In this document: positions 50,831 to 61,828 of the stretch, in pieces
How positions within the stretch are numbered: position 1 is the first letter of the stretch
Layout: every line of letters starts with the position of its first letter
Assembly: GCF_000219625.1 (NCBI RefSeq)
Contig: NC_018217.1
Span: 2,542,001-2,606,000 of the forward strand
Direction: 5' to 3'
Length of the DNA: 64,000 nt
DNA from: Zymoseptoria tritici IPO323
Taxonomy: Eukaryota > Ascomycota > Dothideomycetes > Mycosphaerellales > Mycosphaerellaceae
Notes under the pieces: model-generated
What the model was told of the DNA's origin: nothing
Databases searched by the model: none
The model's input: the letters and a program-made list of their open reading frames with translations, nothing else
Made by a program: the position numbers and the translations under genes

Positions 50831-53800
50831 GCTCTGTGAGTGTGGAGAGGCCGGCTGAAATCGATTGTCACAGCCGAATGCTGGAGAACGTGGAGAACCC
50901 GGAAAGAACGTCGTAGAGAAGTGGCCAGAAAAGCGCGCGAGACGACAAGTTCAATAAACAGAGAAATTCGGCCAGGAGAAGGAGAGAAACAGTAAAGAGT
51001 CGACCAGGCAGAGGCACCGTCCGGTCAGGTGCGGTGGTGGGTACAGGATCGGCAGACCACAGCGAGGGCTCACCAAGCGAATCCGGGGTAGGAGGCGGCG
51101 GGATCCGTTCGAGGCGGGATTTCGTTGTCGGCGAGCGGAAACAGAGGGTATCGGCGGCGGTGGTGGTCGCAAACCGAATGTGTACGTCGAAGTGGCAAGA
51201 TCGGAATGTCTTTACACGGAAACAATGGAAAGCCGGAACCAGGAGCAGGAAGGTGTCGAAAGACTGGGATGCTCTGCGGTGGACCCTCGCTCGATGTTCG
51301 TCGAGAAGGCTAACGAAAAGTGTAAGTGAGTAGCGTGGACGAGGCTAAGCGCAGAAGCTAGGTTTCGTCAGCTGGCATTCGAACACCTGGGCTAGCGAGA
51401 TAGACTTCGTCTCGACCCACCTTTGGGCCGTGCGAGCATTCATGTGCGTACCACTACCCGCAGTGCTGTGGTCTGGGGCAGGGGCAGGGCAGCCACTCGT
51501 GTGCGTGCGGGTTCCTCGTGAGTCTGGGAAGCTTGGGAGCGCTGTTCTGGCCGGGTCGGGATGGCCACGCTAGGATAGTCTAGACGGTCGAGTGAATGAG
51601 CCGTCGGATCGAGCGGCTACCGTCCACTGTGATTGCTCGACTCGTTGGAGCCGTATACCTGCAGAAACGAGGGATGACAATGGCAACGAAAATCTTTGTG
51701 CGTCTGGGTTTCAGAGTCGCACAAAACGCGTGCTGGAATACTGGCCATGGGCGAGGTCGGGTATAGACGAGGTCGTCGAGCTCACCGACTAGGGACCCCA
51801 GTCGACGTATGGTTGGGGCGCGCGAAATGCGGGTTAGTGATTTAGTGAAAACCTGGGGTTAAGAGAGTAATACCTTGGCGTTCTCGGCATTTGCGCTTTT
51901 TCACAATTGTCCAATCATGTTCGCCATATTCCACGGCAAAGCATAAGCGGACTGTACGAGATGAGCATGGACGCGATGTGGCAAGCATTGCAAGCCCACA
52001 AGAGTTGCGGCATTCCTCGTCGAGCGGCATCGTCTCTCGGAGAGAGGTCCCGTCCCTGCGTACGCCGATTGTGAGCCGGATTACTGTACAGCATCAACAT
52101 GCAACGGCGGCGCAACAGGGTTCCACTTGCAATGGGCGCTCCAAGCTCAGATTAGAAGGTCCTGCCTCATCAGCATCGTTGTGAGCTAGCGGTCTTGTGC
52201 CTGTATGCACGCCGTAATCACAGACGACAGCGTCCGCCGATATCTGCTGCCGTCTGCGTGTGCACTACCGTGTGCATCCTCTATGATATCAGCGGGATGA
52301 CATGTCCCAGCGCTCTTTTCGCTGGGGAGAAGACTGGGCATCGAGACGAGGCGCTCGCTCGCAGGATGACTGTGGAGCGTTGAAGCTGTCCACGTCCCGT
52401 TCCCTGTACAATTACGGCCCATGCCCATGTTGACCAGCAGCATTATTATTATGCAGCCCGCACGCTACTGGTCCTTCACAGCAACAGCGGCTCCCACGCA
52501 ACCTGCACAACAGCATTGCCACAAAGTCAAGCGTGGGCCCCTCTGGGCTCCAAGTGTGAAACATGCCAACCTTCGGCGAGAACCACCGTTGGCATGCACA
52601 GTTCGGACAACAGTAACCATGCTCGTCAGACATTGTGGGTTCTCCACCAACGTGAGGGACCACTGTGTGGATGCAGCTCTGCATGAACTTTTGACTTGCG
52701 GCAAAAAGATGGGTGCGTGGCGGTCCCATCAGTTTTCATCGGTCTAGTAAGGTACCGAGTTCGCATTGCTCGGCTGCGCCGCCGATCGGCTTCTAGAGAA
52801 ACGTCAGCGAGTCAGCGACGAGCTCGACCGCTGCAAACAAGGATGTCACCAGCGCGGTGGGTCAGCGTGGTAGCGGAACCGTCCCTCGAGCTGTCCCGGC
52901 TCCGTGCGCACCGAAACCACGCGCGCTGCGATCTCTGTGTCCCATGGTTTCGTCGCCAAATGTCTCGAGGTCGTTTCCACGACGTCAGGGCGTGGCATCC
53001 TTCCGTCGGAACCACAGCCAACTTGTATGCATGCATCTCCGGCAGACAAACACATCAAGTCAGGCCGGCGGCCGGATGTGCTTGATCGTCCCAGCAAGGG
53101 TCCATAGGATAAAGTGCAGACGGACTGAAGGCTCCACGGAGGTTGGAGCAGGGCTCGGAAGGCCGATCCCAGACGCCAAGCAGAGCATCGAGAATCTGGT
53201 GATCCAGTGCTGTGCGACGATTCTGAGCGGCAGACGCAAAAGTAGCGCATGACTTCGATCGGGCATGCCATCACTTGCATGGTTGTCTCCGCCTGTCACA
53301 GCTTTTGCATCACCCATGTCGTATTTGCTGCGAGATGGAACGGACGGCAAAAGAGACGGCGAGAGCATCGATGCACGACATAACAATTGCCTCGATTCTC
53401 CAGTATCCACTCTCGTTTTCATGCTGACGGGCAGGTGACCTTCTGCGAAGGACAAATCAGGATCATTGATCCAGACAAGGTATATTCGCGGTGCGCGCCA
53501 ATGACAATGCAGGATTGCCGAGCGCGGTGGCCCAGAGCGGCTCATCATCAGCGGCCGACAGCATGCTAGTCACGCAGGACATACCTCCCGGCTCTGGAGG
53601 AACGCGAAAAGGGCCATGCAGGCGGGTATTCGTGCACGCTGACTGGGCCGCCAATCGAGAAGGTGTGCGGTGTCAATGCGTGTGAGGCGTCCACGCGAGC
53701 GAGCGGGTTTGCGGCGACGACTTGATGAGCGCCGCTGCCGATCGGGAAGGTCTGCCTGGTTTGGCTTCCCTGCAAAAGACCAAGCAGCTCGCGCAGGACA

Positions 53801-55087
53801 ATCCCAGGAACTATCTGTAGCTTCGTCACTGGGTTCGTCACTGGGCCTCATTCGTTCAGGAATGGCTTCACATGTCCATCGAGTGGCAGGACGAGACACT
53901 AATACAACATGAGTCTTAACATGTCGAGCATCAGATCTATTGCAAGCCCTCACAGCCGCGCATTGGTCTCCAAGCCTGAAAGCGGCAGTTGAAAGGACTG
54001 GAGAGGGATTCTTGCCTTGAGCATCACTTCGACGATGAGCGCCTGCCGCGCCTCATGTGAGTATGTGATAGGATTGTGGTATTCTGACTGGAAAGTATGG
54101 CGGCCGAAGCTTACCTATACAACAAACCACGATATCATGTCCGACCCTGCTACTCGTCGCCATCCGCTACCGTTGTGAGCTCAATGTCCAACATCGATGA
54201 CACCCAAAGCGTCTGGTAGAAGGTTGTCTACAGTATCATCATTCATGGGCAGCTTGGCCCGCCTCTCAATAGTCCATACATGACCGATCCATGTTGCGGT
54301 CCGGTACGATGACGATGGACAACATGACGGACACTCATTCGCCTCGACCGTGGCGAAATGTCACGGCCTTGATGCCGATGCTTGCATCAATGCGACATGC
54401 GCGCTGACAGAAACAATTCTCATCTTGAAAATTGCCCCGCCATGCCCCGCCAAAGGATGGGAGCTGCAGCAGACATGGACGCAGCCGCTCGCATCGATGC
54501 AGGAAGTCCGCGCGTGGCAGGCCAGCTAGCCAATGGAGTCGCGAAGGAGACCCGCATGCATTTGGTTCGCTTCCATGCATTGCACTCGATCCGCATTCTC
54601 TGCTTCCGTCCAAGTGGCAGTCCGAGATGCAATTCGGGGTGCTCTCAAACTAGGGACGATTCAAACTCTAGGTAACTCCGGGCGATGGCAATTTATTCTC
54701 CCAGCCGACGTGTATCACAAACTCGAGGCATGATCGAAGACATCTTTCGGCAATGCCGCCGAAGGGCTGATTCTGAGCCTAGATCTGTGACAGTCGCACT
54801 GCATATCGGCCTTTCGGCTCAGGCCAAGATCCGCGTCTTGCCGTTATGTGGCCCACATGAAGACTAACGTCCGCATCCGCGTAGCATGCTCATTGCGAAT
54901 TCTCGCACTTGTGGATGAGACGCCTCAATGTTTCGTTGGGCGAATGGCTTCGCAGACTTTGTGGAGACCACGACCAGGATCCTGCAAGTCGCTTCTGTTG
55001 GAATCCGTCTTCCACCCTTCGTCAGCCCACTGGAGTGCGGATGCACGCCGCGCTGGTAGAATGTTCATTCCGTACCAGATCCACCTC
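50831..55087. other. 4.26 kb gene-free stretch upstream of the C2H2 regulator
   Basis: This is by far the longest gap in the window. Many short frames (60-160 residues) occur on both strands, strongly overlapping, with Arg/Ser/Cys-rich non-protein-like composition. I saw no domain, terminal repeats, transposase motif, obvious AT-rich decay or tRNA. It is best read as long upstream control sequence and 5' leader of the regulator at 47212-50830, or as host to an unseen non-coding RNA. Confidence 0.55.
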
Positions 55088-55676
55088 TCACTTCTTGCCC
55101 TTGTTCTTTTTCTTCTTGCCTCCGCCAGCTCCCGACTGTGGTTTAGAATCGCTCGTGGGAAGCGTTGAGTCTGCTGCTTGCTCGATCGCAGGGACATCCT
55201 CCGGAACAGTGTCTTGTGCTGGCAAACCTTTAGCGATGTCCGTCGGCTTGGGAGTATGTGTCGTCTCACCTTCTTCCTTCTCCGGAAGTGCTGCCATGTA
55301 TCTGCCCACCCGTCCCAGACTCCCAATCAGTCTTCCGACTTCTGCCGCTCTATCCGTCTTGAACTTCAACACCACTCCAGATTCTGGATCGTAGGTCTTT
55401 AATGTGAGCGTTGCTCGGGGTACTCGCGGCGCCGCCGGAGCATCTTTATCCTCGCCATCAGTCTCTCTCTTCCTCTTCTTCGTCTTCTGGTACTTCGGGG
55501 AATCGAGATTCGGTATGTTGTATTTCGTGGTAATTCGTGTCTGTAAGGCTTCATCAGCGGATCCTAGTTTGTGGTCGCATCGTTGTACGCATCGTTGTAC
55601 GCACCGTTGTTGGGCGTGCTTGCAGCAGTAACGAAGACTGCCGTTGCCATTCTTCGCTCGAGCTGAGTACAGGCAT
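55088..55676 (-). CDS. SRP9: Signal recognition particle SRP9-domain protein
   Basis: Exons 55605-55676 and 55088-55540 give 174 residues. The start MPVLSSSEEWQRQSSLLLQARPTT joins TRITTKYNIPNLDSPKYQ, the SRP9 N-terminal helix and first strand. After a basic linker (KTKKRKRETDGEDK), ATLTLKTYDPESGVVLKF and TDRAAEVGRLIGSLGRVGRYM complete the fold. The C-terminus is low complexity and ends in a Lys-rich KKKKNKGKK, as in other fungal SRP9 proteins. The SRP targets ribosomes to the ER. The 64-bp intron starts inside a duplicated GATGCGTACAAC stretch. The frame is open upstream of 55676, but that extension has no SRP9 character. Confidence 0.9.
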
Positions 55677-55950
55677 CCTCTCGAAAAGTCCAGTAACGAT
55701 CGTCGTCCTGACAAGTTGACAGCGGAGAGAAGTCGCGAATGGGCGATGCTTTCGCCAAGCGGCGCTAGTCCCTTTGAAGCAGTTGTGAGCTTCAAATATT
55801 CGAAAGTCGTCGACGGCGTCTCAGCGTCTTCAGCAGCCGACTGTGCCAACGACGGAAGGCGCGACTGCTTCGCCGCGTGAAGCAATTCAGAGACTACTAT
55901 CATGCACGCCATCCATTGATTCAGCGTATTCAATCTTTGCTCCTGCTACG

Positions 55951-57648
55951 ATGACGCACGACAATGTTCTCGAAGAGAGCCAAGGGGCAATCGATGAGAC
56001 TGAAGAAGATGAAGAACCATCTGTCGTCCCAATTTTGATGGATCTTACAGGCAGGGCGAAGACTTTGCTCTCCGAACTACAAGCCTTCCAGGAACATCTG
56101 CGCAAGCTCAAACAACAACGAGATGTCGAACTTGCACATTTTCGAAGCACTGTGCAGTCGGAGCTGAGCATGCTGGAACGTCTAGCCTCGAAACCGGATG
56201 GAGCGCAGACGATACACATAGCCAGATCATCAAATTTACCTTTCCTCGAGACGATCTGGAACATTGCGAAGAAGTCGAAAAATTTGGTGGCTCTGCAAAA
56301 GGCCGTATACTTCAACAATCCCTCCAAGTCGCTCTCACAATCCCTGCATCACGTCGATCTCAATGCAGAGGGCAATGGTACAAGACCGGGTCGCAAGAGT
56401 GATCGCGCGACTGTAGACACACTGACGGACGGCGGGCTTACTTGGACGAAGGTATCACTGGTTACCAACACTCGTCTGCTGTTCGACTTGGCAAAGCAAG
56501 GTTGGCAATCAGATGGATCGGAGGATGATGAGGAAGGATCATTTCCTGTATCCTCGGACGACGACGACGACGTGCCTCTGGTCAAGACAGCTAAGGAGCT
56601 TTGTCTTGCTTCGCACTCATATCGTGTCCGCACACGAAAGCCTGTGGTCAACCTGGTGCTACCACGAATCATTCTCGGCGAGACCGACGAGATCGATAAA
56701 ATAATCGCAAAGTGCCGAGCTGCGGGTGCGACTGTGTTCACTGAAGAAGATCTCGTACCGGCACCAGCAATCACTGATGCTCTGCACAACATGGCCGCCG
56801 ATCCCATCGACGACTTCAGCTCGACCCTGAACATCGACTGCACAATCTTACTCGCGTTGGTGTCCGAGTTCTCGCACGCCAAAGTCCACAAAGAGCCTTG
56901 GTTCCACAAGTCGCTGCAGCGACAAGTCGAGATTGAAGGGAATGAGAATTTGCTGCCGGCTATATTATACCCTGCGCTGGGCGCTCGCAGTCTCGTTTGT
57001 ACCAGAGAGGCTGCAGTTCGCATGCAAGAGATTGTGGACACAATCGGCACACCATCCGAGAAAGCACGCACGGCCATTCTGATGTCGGACGACGCAGCAA
57101 AATCACAAAGCGAACTAGTCGATGAGATGCAGCAATGGTCTTCATACCTAGTGCCGAAAGAGTGGCAACTGCCAATTCGAGTCATCGATCAGGATGAGGA
57201 TGAGTGTCAGAAAAGCCTGCCTCAGGAGGCGCTCACTGTTTGTCAGAACATGACTGCGATCAATCGATCCGTATTCGCCTATGGCTGGGCCAGTGGGAGG
57301 ACAACCATTACCAGCAATCGTACTGTGGTCAAGCAGATCGAGAACGATCTGGAGAAGTTCGAAGACGTAGACGGATCTGTCTGGCCAAAGATCTGGCTCT
57401 GCGCGACCGCAAGATCACTCGTCGGAAAAGAAAAGACTCGTCGTGACGTGCCCAAAGAGGTCAAATCGGGTGCTTGGCCGTTACCAGATCCCTTGAAGCG
57501 TGAGCAGCAACGTCGCAACGGTTTGGATGTCTTGCAGAAGCGAGCAGGCCACGACGTCGAAGATTTACGGCCGAATGGTTATGACTGCGACGATGTGATC
57601 GAGGCCAAGCTGGCAGCTGCCCAGGCTCTGAAGAGCCCAGCGTCCTAG
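55951..57648 (+). CDS. DUF1308 protein with PIN-like C-terminal domain
   Basis: A single-exon gene for 565 residues from the ATG at 55951 (MTHDNVLEESQGAIDE); the open frame upstream lacks protein character. An N-terminal coiled-coil region (KTLLSELQAFQEHLRKLKQQRDVE) is followed by the conserved core. ETIWNIAKKSKNLVALQK lies near 125, a DSDD-rich linker near 200, PVVNLVLPRIILGETDEID near 235, and LNIDCTILLALVSEFSHAK near 300. The last is the DUF1308 signature with conserved acidic residues resembling a PIN nuclease-like site. Vertebrate C7orf25 belongs to this family. The function is unknown. Confidence 0.87.
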   Translation: MTHDNVLEESQGAIDETEEDEEPSVVPILMDLTGRAKTLLSELQAFQEHLRKLKQQRDVELAHFRSTVQSELSMLERLASKPDGAQTIHIARSSNLPFLETIWNIAKKSKNLVALQKAVYFNNPSKSLSQSLHHVDLNAEGNGTRPGRKSDRATVDTLTDGGLTWTKVSLVTNTRLLFDLAKQGWQSDGSEDDEEGSFPVSSDDDDDVPLVKTAKELCLASHSYRVRTRKPVVNLVLPRIILGETDEIDKIIAKCRAAGATVFTEEDLVPAPAITDALHNMAADPIDDFSSTLNIDCTILLALVSEFSHAKVHKEPWFHKSLQRQVEIEGNENLLPAILYPALGARSLVCTREAAVRMQEIVDTIGTPSEKARTAILMSDDAAKSQSELVDEMQQWSSYLVPKEWQLPIRVIDQDEDECQKSLPQEALTVCQNMTAINRSVFAYGWASGRTTITSNRTVVKQIENDLEKFEDVDGSVWPKIWLCATARSLVGKEKTRRDVPKEVKSGAWPLPDPLKREQQRRNGLDVLQKRAGHDVEDLRPNGYDCDDVIEAKLAAAQALKSPAS

Positions 57649-57757
57649 AATAACTCTCGCTTCACGACCATCTCGATCCTATTCGGGGGAAGCATATTTG
57701 CGATATTGGATATTGACTGCTATAGACTCTAGCGCCGTCACCCTTTGCAGACTGCAT

Positions 57758-60742
57758 TCAAGTCTTCCCACCAAAGACCTCCTCTCTCATGCTTCCGAGA
57801 ATTGTCTGATAGCGTTCCCTCAAGCCATCGTCCGACATGAACACCTTGACCCTTTCCACAGCTCCCGCGCGTTTGACGTTGCTCGCCTTTGTGATCTCGT
57901 TGACGAACCACCGCGCCTCGGAGTGAGTGTACAAAGTCCAAGCATCTCCATCCCTACCTGCTCGAGCAGTACGGCCAACGCGGTGGATGTAGCCCGTCAA
58001 AGATCGCGGGACATCGTACTGAATGACGTGCGTGATGGGACGATTGCTGAAGCTGTCAAGACCTCGAGCTGCGCGATCTGTTGACACGACTACTGCGGAC
58101 TCATCCGCTTTCGCTGTGATGCGAGCTTTGCCGGGCTTCAGCTTGACCAGGGTTGTGATTCGACGTGCCCATGAGGGCTTTATTTCTTTGAGGAGATGCG
58201 AAAGGCGGTTAACGGACTCGTTACTGGCGGTAAATATGAGCACCGTAGGAGCCTGAGGTTGCGATGAGTCCTTGCGATGGCGCTGCGAGAGTTTCTGAGA
58301 CAGCACGGCGTCCATATCGGTCGTCCCTTCATTGGTGTCCTTTGGCTCGTCGGGCTCGTCTGCGCTGGATGCTACAGATGACACGTCGCTCGAAGAATCT
58401 GAAGAGATACTGGAGCTGTCATCGGAGTCCGAGCTGGACGAGTCGTCCTCGTCGTCTGAGACAACTCCATCGGTTTTGGGAGCGACAGGCTGTAGAGGCG
58501 CATTAGGATCTTCTTTGAAGATCTTCGCACTCAGCAGCTCAACAACTACCAACGGTTTCTCACTTCCGTCTCCGACAGGGACACAGTACTCAATCAGAGT
58601 TCTTGGCAGCTCAAAACCGCTTGCGTTCTCCCTGAACCCATCGTCGCGGCCGTCGCCGCGAGCACCGGGTCTTGCTTGAGCATCGATACCTTCTGAACCT
58701 CTGACTGCGATCATAGTCGGTCGACGTAGCCTCAATGAAGTCAACTTGGAGATATCTCTCGTCATCGTGGCCGACAGAACCACCTTACGCAGTCTTCTTT
58801 CTCTGACATCATCCCACATGCCTTTGGACCGCAGGTATTGCTCTCGGACGTCTTGCTCGTGTATTGACCTTGGCCGTGCCAGCTCAGCATTCAGCGAGTC
58901 CAAGAAGCCTTCATACTGATTATCGAGCAGCTTGTCAGCTTCGTCGATGATCAGCCACTGCAAGTATACAAGGTTGAAGCCTGGTGTGCTGCTGATGTGC
59001 TCGAGGAGACGACCAGGGGTTGCAACGAGAATGTCGACCGCAGAATCGTACGTCGCCACATGTTGAGTAATGCCGTGTATAGTATCACGCATTCGCTGCT
59101 CCTCCTTTGCATCTTCCTTCCCAAGATCTGCAAGGTAAGAGTCAAACTCCTCTGAGTCCGCTTCTGGAGGATTGATCTCGCGTCTACCCAGTTCCGCGAT
59201 GCGCTGATACTCGACGGGGTCATATTGACTGCCACGCCTGATCAAACGGTCCTGCTCATCTTTGAACTTGCCAGTCCCCGTCGCCATACCAACTTTGAGC
59301 CCACAGCCTTTACAGAGACTATCCGCAACGGCTGCTACTTGCACCACCAGCTCGCGGGTAGGGACAACTACAAGTGCACCGAGCCTCCCGCGAGTTGCAT
59401 TGCGCCGCAGCGCCTCGATCATGGGGAGCAAGTAGGCGATGGTCTTGCCGCTACCAGTGGCAGCACTCACAGCCACGTCAGGTAAAATGCTGTCTGTTCC
59501 TGGGAGGAAACGCGCGCCTGCAGAACCGGGAGGCAGGAGCAGAGGTAGGAGTGCTTGTTGAACCGGCAAAGCATCGACAAAACTGAGCTTCGACAGTCGG
59601 TCCACAGTGTCGCTCGCCAGCCCAAGAGCCGCAAAGGTGGACTTGCTTTCTGCTGATATGATCGTCGGCTTTGCTAGCCACTCCGGCAAAGCCGATTCCT
59701 CATCCACGAAGCCATCTTCGTCCACGCCATCTGCATCGGGCATTTCCAGATCATGCACAACAGGTTGGGCGTTTCCTAGTGACTCCTGAAACTGTTCCGG
59801 TTGCGACTTGAGACTTTGAGATCGCTTCGAGGCCTTTTGGAAATTGTCGAGGACCCGAGTGTGCTTTCGCAAGTGATCGTCATCCTCCATATTGGCGTCT
59901 GCGATGACTTCTTCGCCGCTTTCAGCTGAGGCGAGGATAGCCTCCAGTTTGTGCCGTCTCTTCTTGGGCTGCAAGGAGGCTATTTCTCGTACGGAATCCG
60001 GAATTGCTGTATCCAGTGAACCTAGAGTGGTCTCCGGATCATCCACAGCAGCTTGCGCGACTTCAATCTCCCCGGCATCCTCATTGACTCCATCCTTTTC
60101 CTCCTTTTCCTCCTTTTCCTCCTTTTCCTTCCGCCGCTTCTTTCTCTTCACGTCCTTTGAGCCCAAGCCCGAATCTTCCGTCACTGCATTCTCTTCTCTC
60201 GTGCTAGTAAGCTCATACTTCTGCTCTGCAAGATCGGGCTCGCCGGCAGCCACCTCTGCTTCCCCAGCGTCCTCGCTCGCTCCAGCTGCAGCTCCGGCTT
60301 GTGCTGATGTGTCCGATCCTTTGTGCGTCTTCCGGTACTCCTTTGCCAGTTTATGCCGCTTCTTCATGTTCACAATATGGCTGAAATCGCCCCTGGCTTC
60401 TGCCAGAGCATGTTCCCGAGCCTTTGCAGCATCGTTCGGTTTTGCTGCTGTAGCATTTTGGGCCTTTGTTGTTTCAGAAACGCTGTTGTCGACCGTGTCG
60501 TCGATTGTCGCCGAAGTAGTATCAAAATCTTGTACCGTAGCCGGATCGATTCCTTTCTTCTTCAACTTCTTCGCTTTCCTCTCTGCGACTTCTTCCTGCG
60601 ATCGTTCTCGTTTGCGCTTGTGGTCCGGCGTTTCGATTGCAGGTTTCGATTCGACCTTCCGTGGTATGGGGGTCGACACCTGAGTATGCTGAGGAGTTGC
60701 TGTCGGCTTCGGCGGTATGTACCGCTTGTAGAGGCCCGACAT
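57758..60742 (-). CDS. DBP6: DEAD-box ATP-dependent RNA helicase Dbp6
   Basis: An uninterrupted 994-residue frame from MSGLYKRYIPPK, a start matching the family's 'LYKRY(V/I)PP' onset; the open frame upstream of 60742 is ignored. About 380 disordered, Lys/Glu-rich residues precede the helicase core. The core contains AATGSGKT (motif I), VVPTRELVVQ (Ia), LVATPGRLLEH (Ib), WLIIDEADKLLD (II), VVLSATMTRD (III), VLIFTASNES (IV), VVSTDRAARGLD (V) and YIHRVGRTARAGRDG (VI). An Asp/Ser-rich insert lies between the two RecA lobes. Yeast Dbp6 (human DDX51) acts in early 60S pre-ribosome assembly in the nucleolus. It converges with the DUF1308 gene, 109 bp away. Confidence 0.94.
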   Translation of the reverse strand: MSGLYKRYIPPKPTATPQHTQVSTPIPRKVESKPAIETPDHKRKRERSQEEVAERKAKKLKKKGIDPATVQDFDTTSATIDDTVDNSVSETTKAQNATAAKPNDAAKAREHALAEARGDFSHIVNMKKRHKLAKEYRKTHKGSDTSAQAGAAAGASEDAGEAEVAAGEPDLAEQKYELTSTREENAVTEDSGLGSKDVKRKKRRKEKEEKEEKEEKDGVNEDAGEIEVAQAAVDDPETTLGSLDTAIPDSVREIASLQPKKRRHKLEAILASAESGEEVIADANMEDDDHLRKHTRVLDNFQKASKRSQSLKSQPEQFQESLGNAQPVVHDLEMPDADGVDEDGFVDEESALPEWLAKPTIISAESKSTFAALGLASDTVDRLSKLSFVDALPVQQALLPLLLPPGSAGARFLPGTDSILPDVAVSAATGSGKTIAYLLPMIEALRRNATRGRLGALVVVPTRELVVQVAAVADSLCKGCGLKVGMATGTGKFKDEQDRLIRRGSQYDPVEYQRIAELGRREINPPEADSEEFDSYLADLGKEDAKEEQRMRDTIHGITQHVATYDSAVDILVATPGRLLEHISSTPGFNLVYLQWLIIDEADKLLDNQYEGFLDSLNAELARPRSIHEQDVREQYLRSKGMWDDVRERRLRKVVLSATMTRDISKLTSLRLRRPTMIAVRGSEGIDAQARPGARGDGRDDGFRENASGFELPRTLIEYCVPVGDGSEKPLVVVELLSAKIFKEDPNAPLQPVAPKTDGVVSDDEDDSSSSDSDDSSSISSDSSSDVSSVASSADEPDEPKDTNEGTTDMDAVLSQKLSQRHRKDSSQPQAPTVLIFTASNESVNRLSHLLKEIKPSWARRITTLVKLKPGKARITAKADESAVVVSTDRAARGLDSFSNRPITHVIQYDVPRSLTGYIHRVGRTARAGRDGDAWTLYTHSEARWFVNEITKASNVKRAGAVERVKVFMSDDGLRERYQTILGSMREEVFGGKT

Positions 60743-61828
60743 TGTGCTCGGAAACAGGAAGCTCGATCGACAAAAGATTATTTCATGTGAAAGATGCTTC
60801 GGGAGTGTGTATAGGGTTCCGTACTTTTGACAAGCGCGTTGTTGCGGCTCGCCGGAGTACACCCGGACGTCGACCAAAATCGACGTCTTCGCTCAGACTC
60901 GACGACACCTCGATTCGAGCTCTAGCCCACGGCCGGGCTACAGTACGCTCCTCGAGGACAAAGGTGGTCGAGGATGACTGAATATCGTACGCATGCATGG
61001 AGCATGATCGACATTGCTGTGGCGGGCCACCGTCGATTGATGGATCCAAGAAAACAGGTACACTGCATGCTCAGCCGCACTGCACGCTCCGTTGTCGTAC
61101 ACAGTGACTTTACCTGGCAATACATTCTTGCGAACTCTCGAAGAGCTCTTGACGGTACTAACTGTGATTGTCAGAAGCATCTGATCCGCAGACATGTTTG
61201 AGCAGGAAAGACTCGCCCATCCTGCTACTTCCATACGCCTCCTGCAGATCGAGCCAGGCAGCCACAATGACAAACTGGAAGTGAAGATTTTGTCACGCGC
61301 CAAACTCTTCGTATGCTCTCCTTCGCAACGGGGATCGACAACTCTTACCAGGGCCAGTTTCTCACAGTGATTTTCAGGCCGGTTTGGCGAATGACCCTTT
61401 TGAGTTATCTGACGGCTGAATTAGAAGGACCTGAAGTACAACTTGAGACACATGGGACGATTGTAGAAATTGATGAGCGCAAGAAGCCTGATTCTGAATA
61501 TCTACCTGCATTGCGGAAGCTAGAGCGCCTCCGAACTCGTCTATTTAGATGCAGCCCTTTTCCGTGAGCTTTGTGCCCGTCTATCGCTCCTAGGAAAGCA
61601 ACAAGCAGCAAAACTCTTGAGGAACCTTCCCAATCCCACTAACCAGGATCTCGTCCGTTTTTTCGATGCCATGATCCGGATGCTTCGAACAAATGAGATA
61701 TGTGTACGCGGTTGAGAGGAAAGCCGCAAGAAACATGAGAGATCGAACAAGGAGCCAAGCGAGCACTTACACACAACTGCGGACATGGTCCGGGACCTCG
61801 TGATCACGACGCAGAATAGCCAGTGGAC
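60743..61828. other. Intergenic, one doubtful small frame
   Basis: A plus-strand ATG frame at 61313-61567 codes 84 residues (MLSFATGIDNSYQGQFLTV...). No family is recognised and there is no support beyond its openness, so I leave it uncalled. The rest of the gap shows nothing. Confidence 0.35.

Noticed and set aside
51370..51430. tRNA-like stretch containing GTTCGAA on the minus strand
   Set aside because: Position 61 of the T-arm would be G rather than C, the stem does not pair, and no A-box or anticodon arm fits.
51500..55000. Decayed transposon or RIP-affected island
   Set aside because: No terminal repeats, transposase fragments or marked AT-rich shift were visible by eye; a computed repeat and composition search would be needed to exclude it fully.
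55677..55933. N-terminal extension of the SRP9 gene by read-through
   Set aside because: It ignores the intron at 55541-55604. Splicing yields the proper SRP9 N-terminus, while the read-through frame gives a Cys/Arg-rich stretch.
60743..60877. N-terminal extension of DBP6
   Set aside because: The frame is open upstream, but the family start LYKRYIPP follows the ATG at 60742, and the extension has no conserved character.
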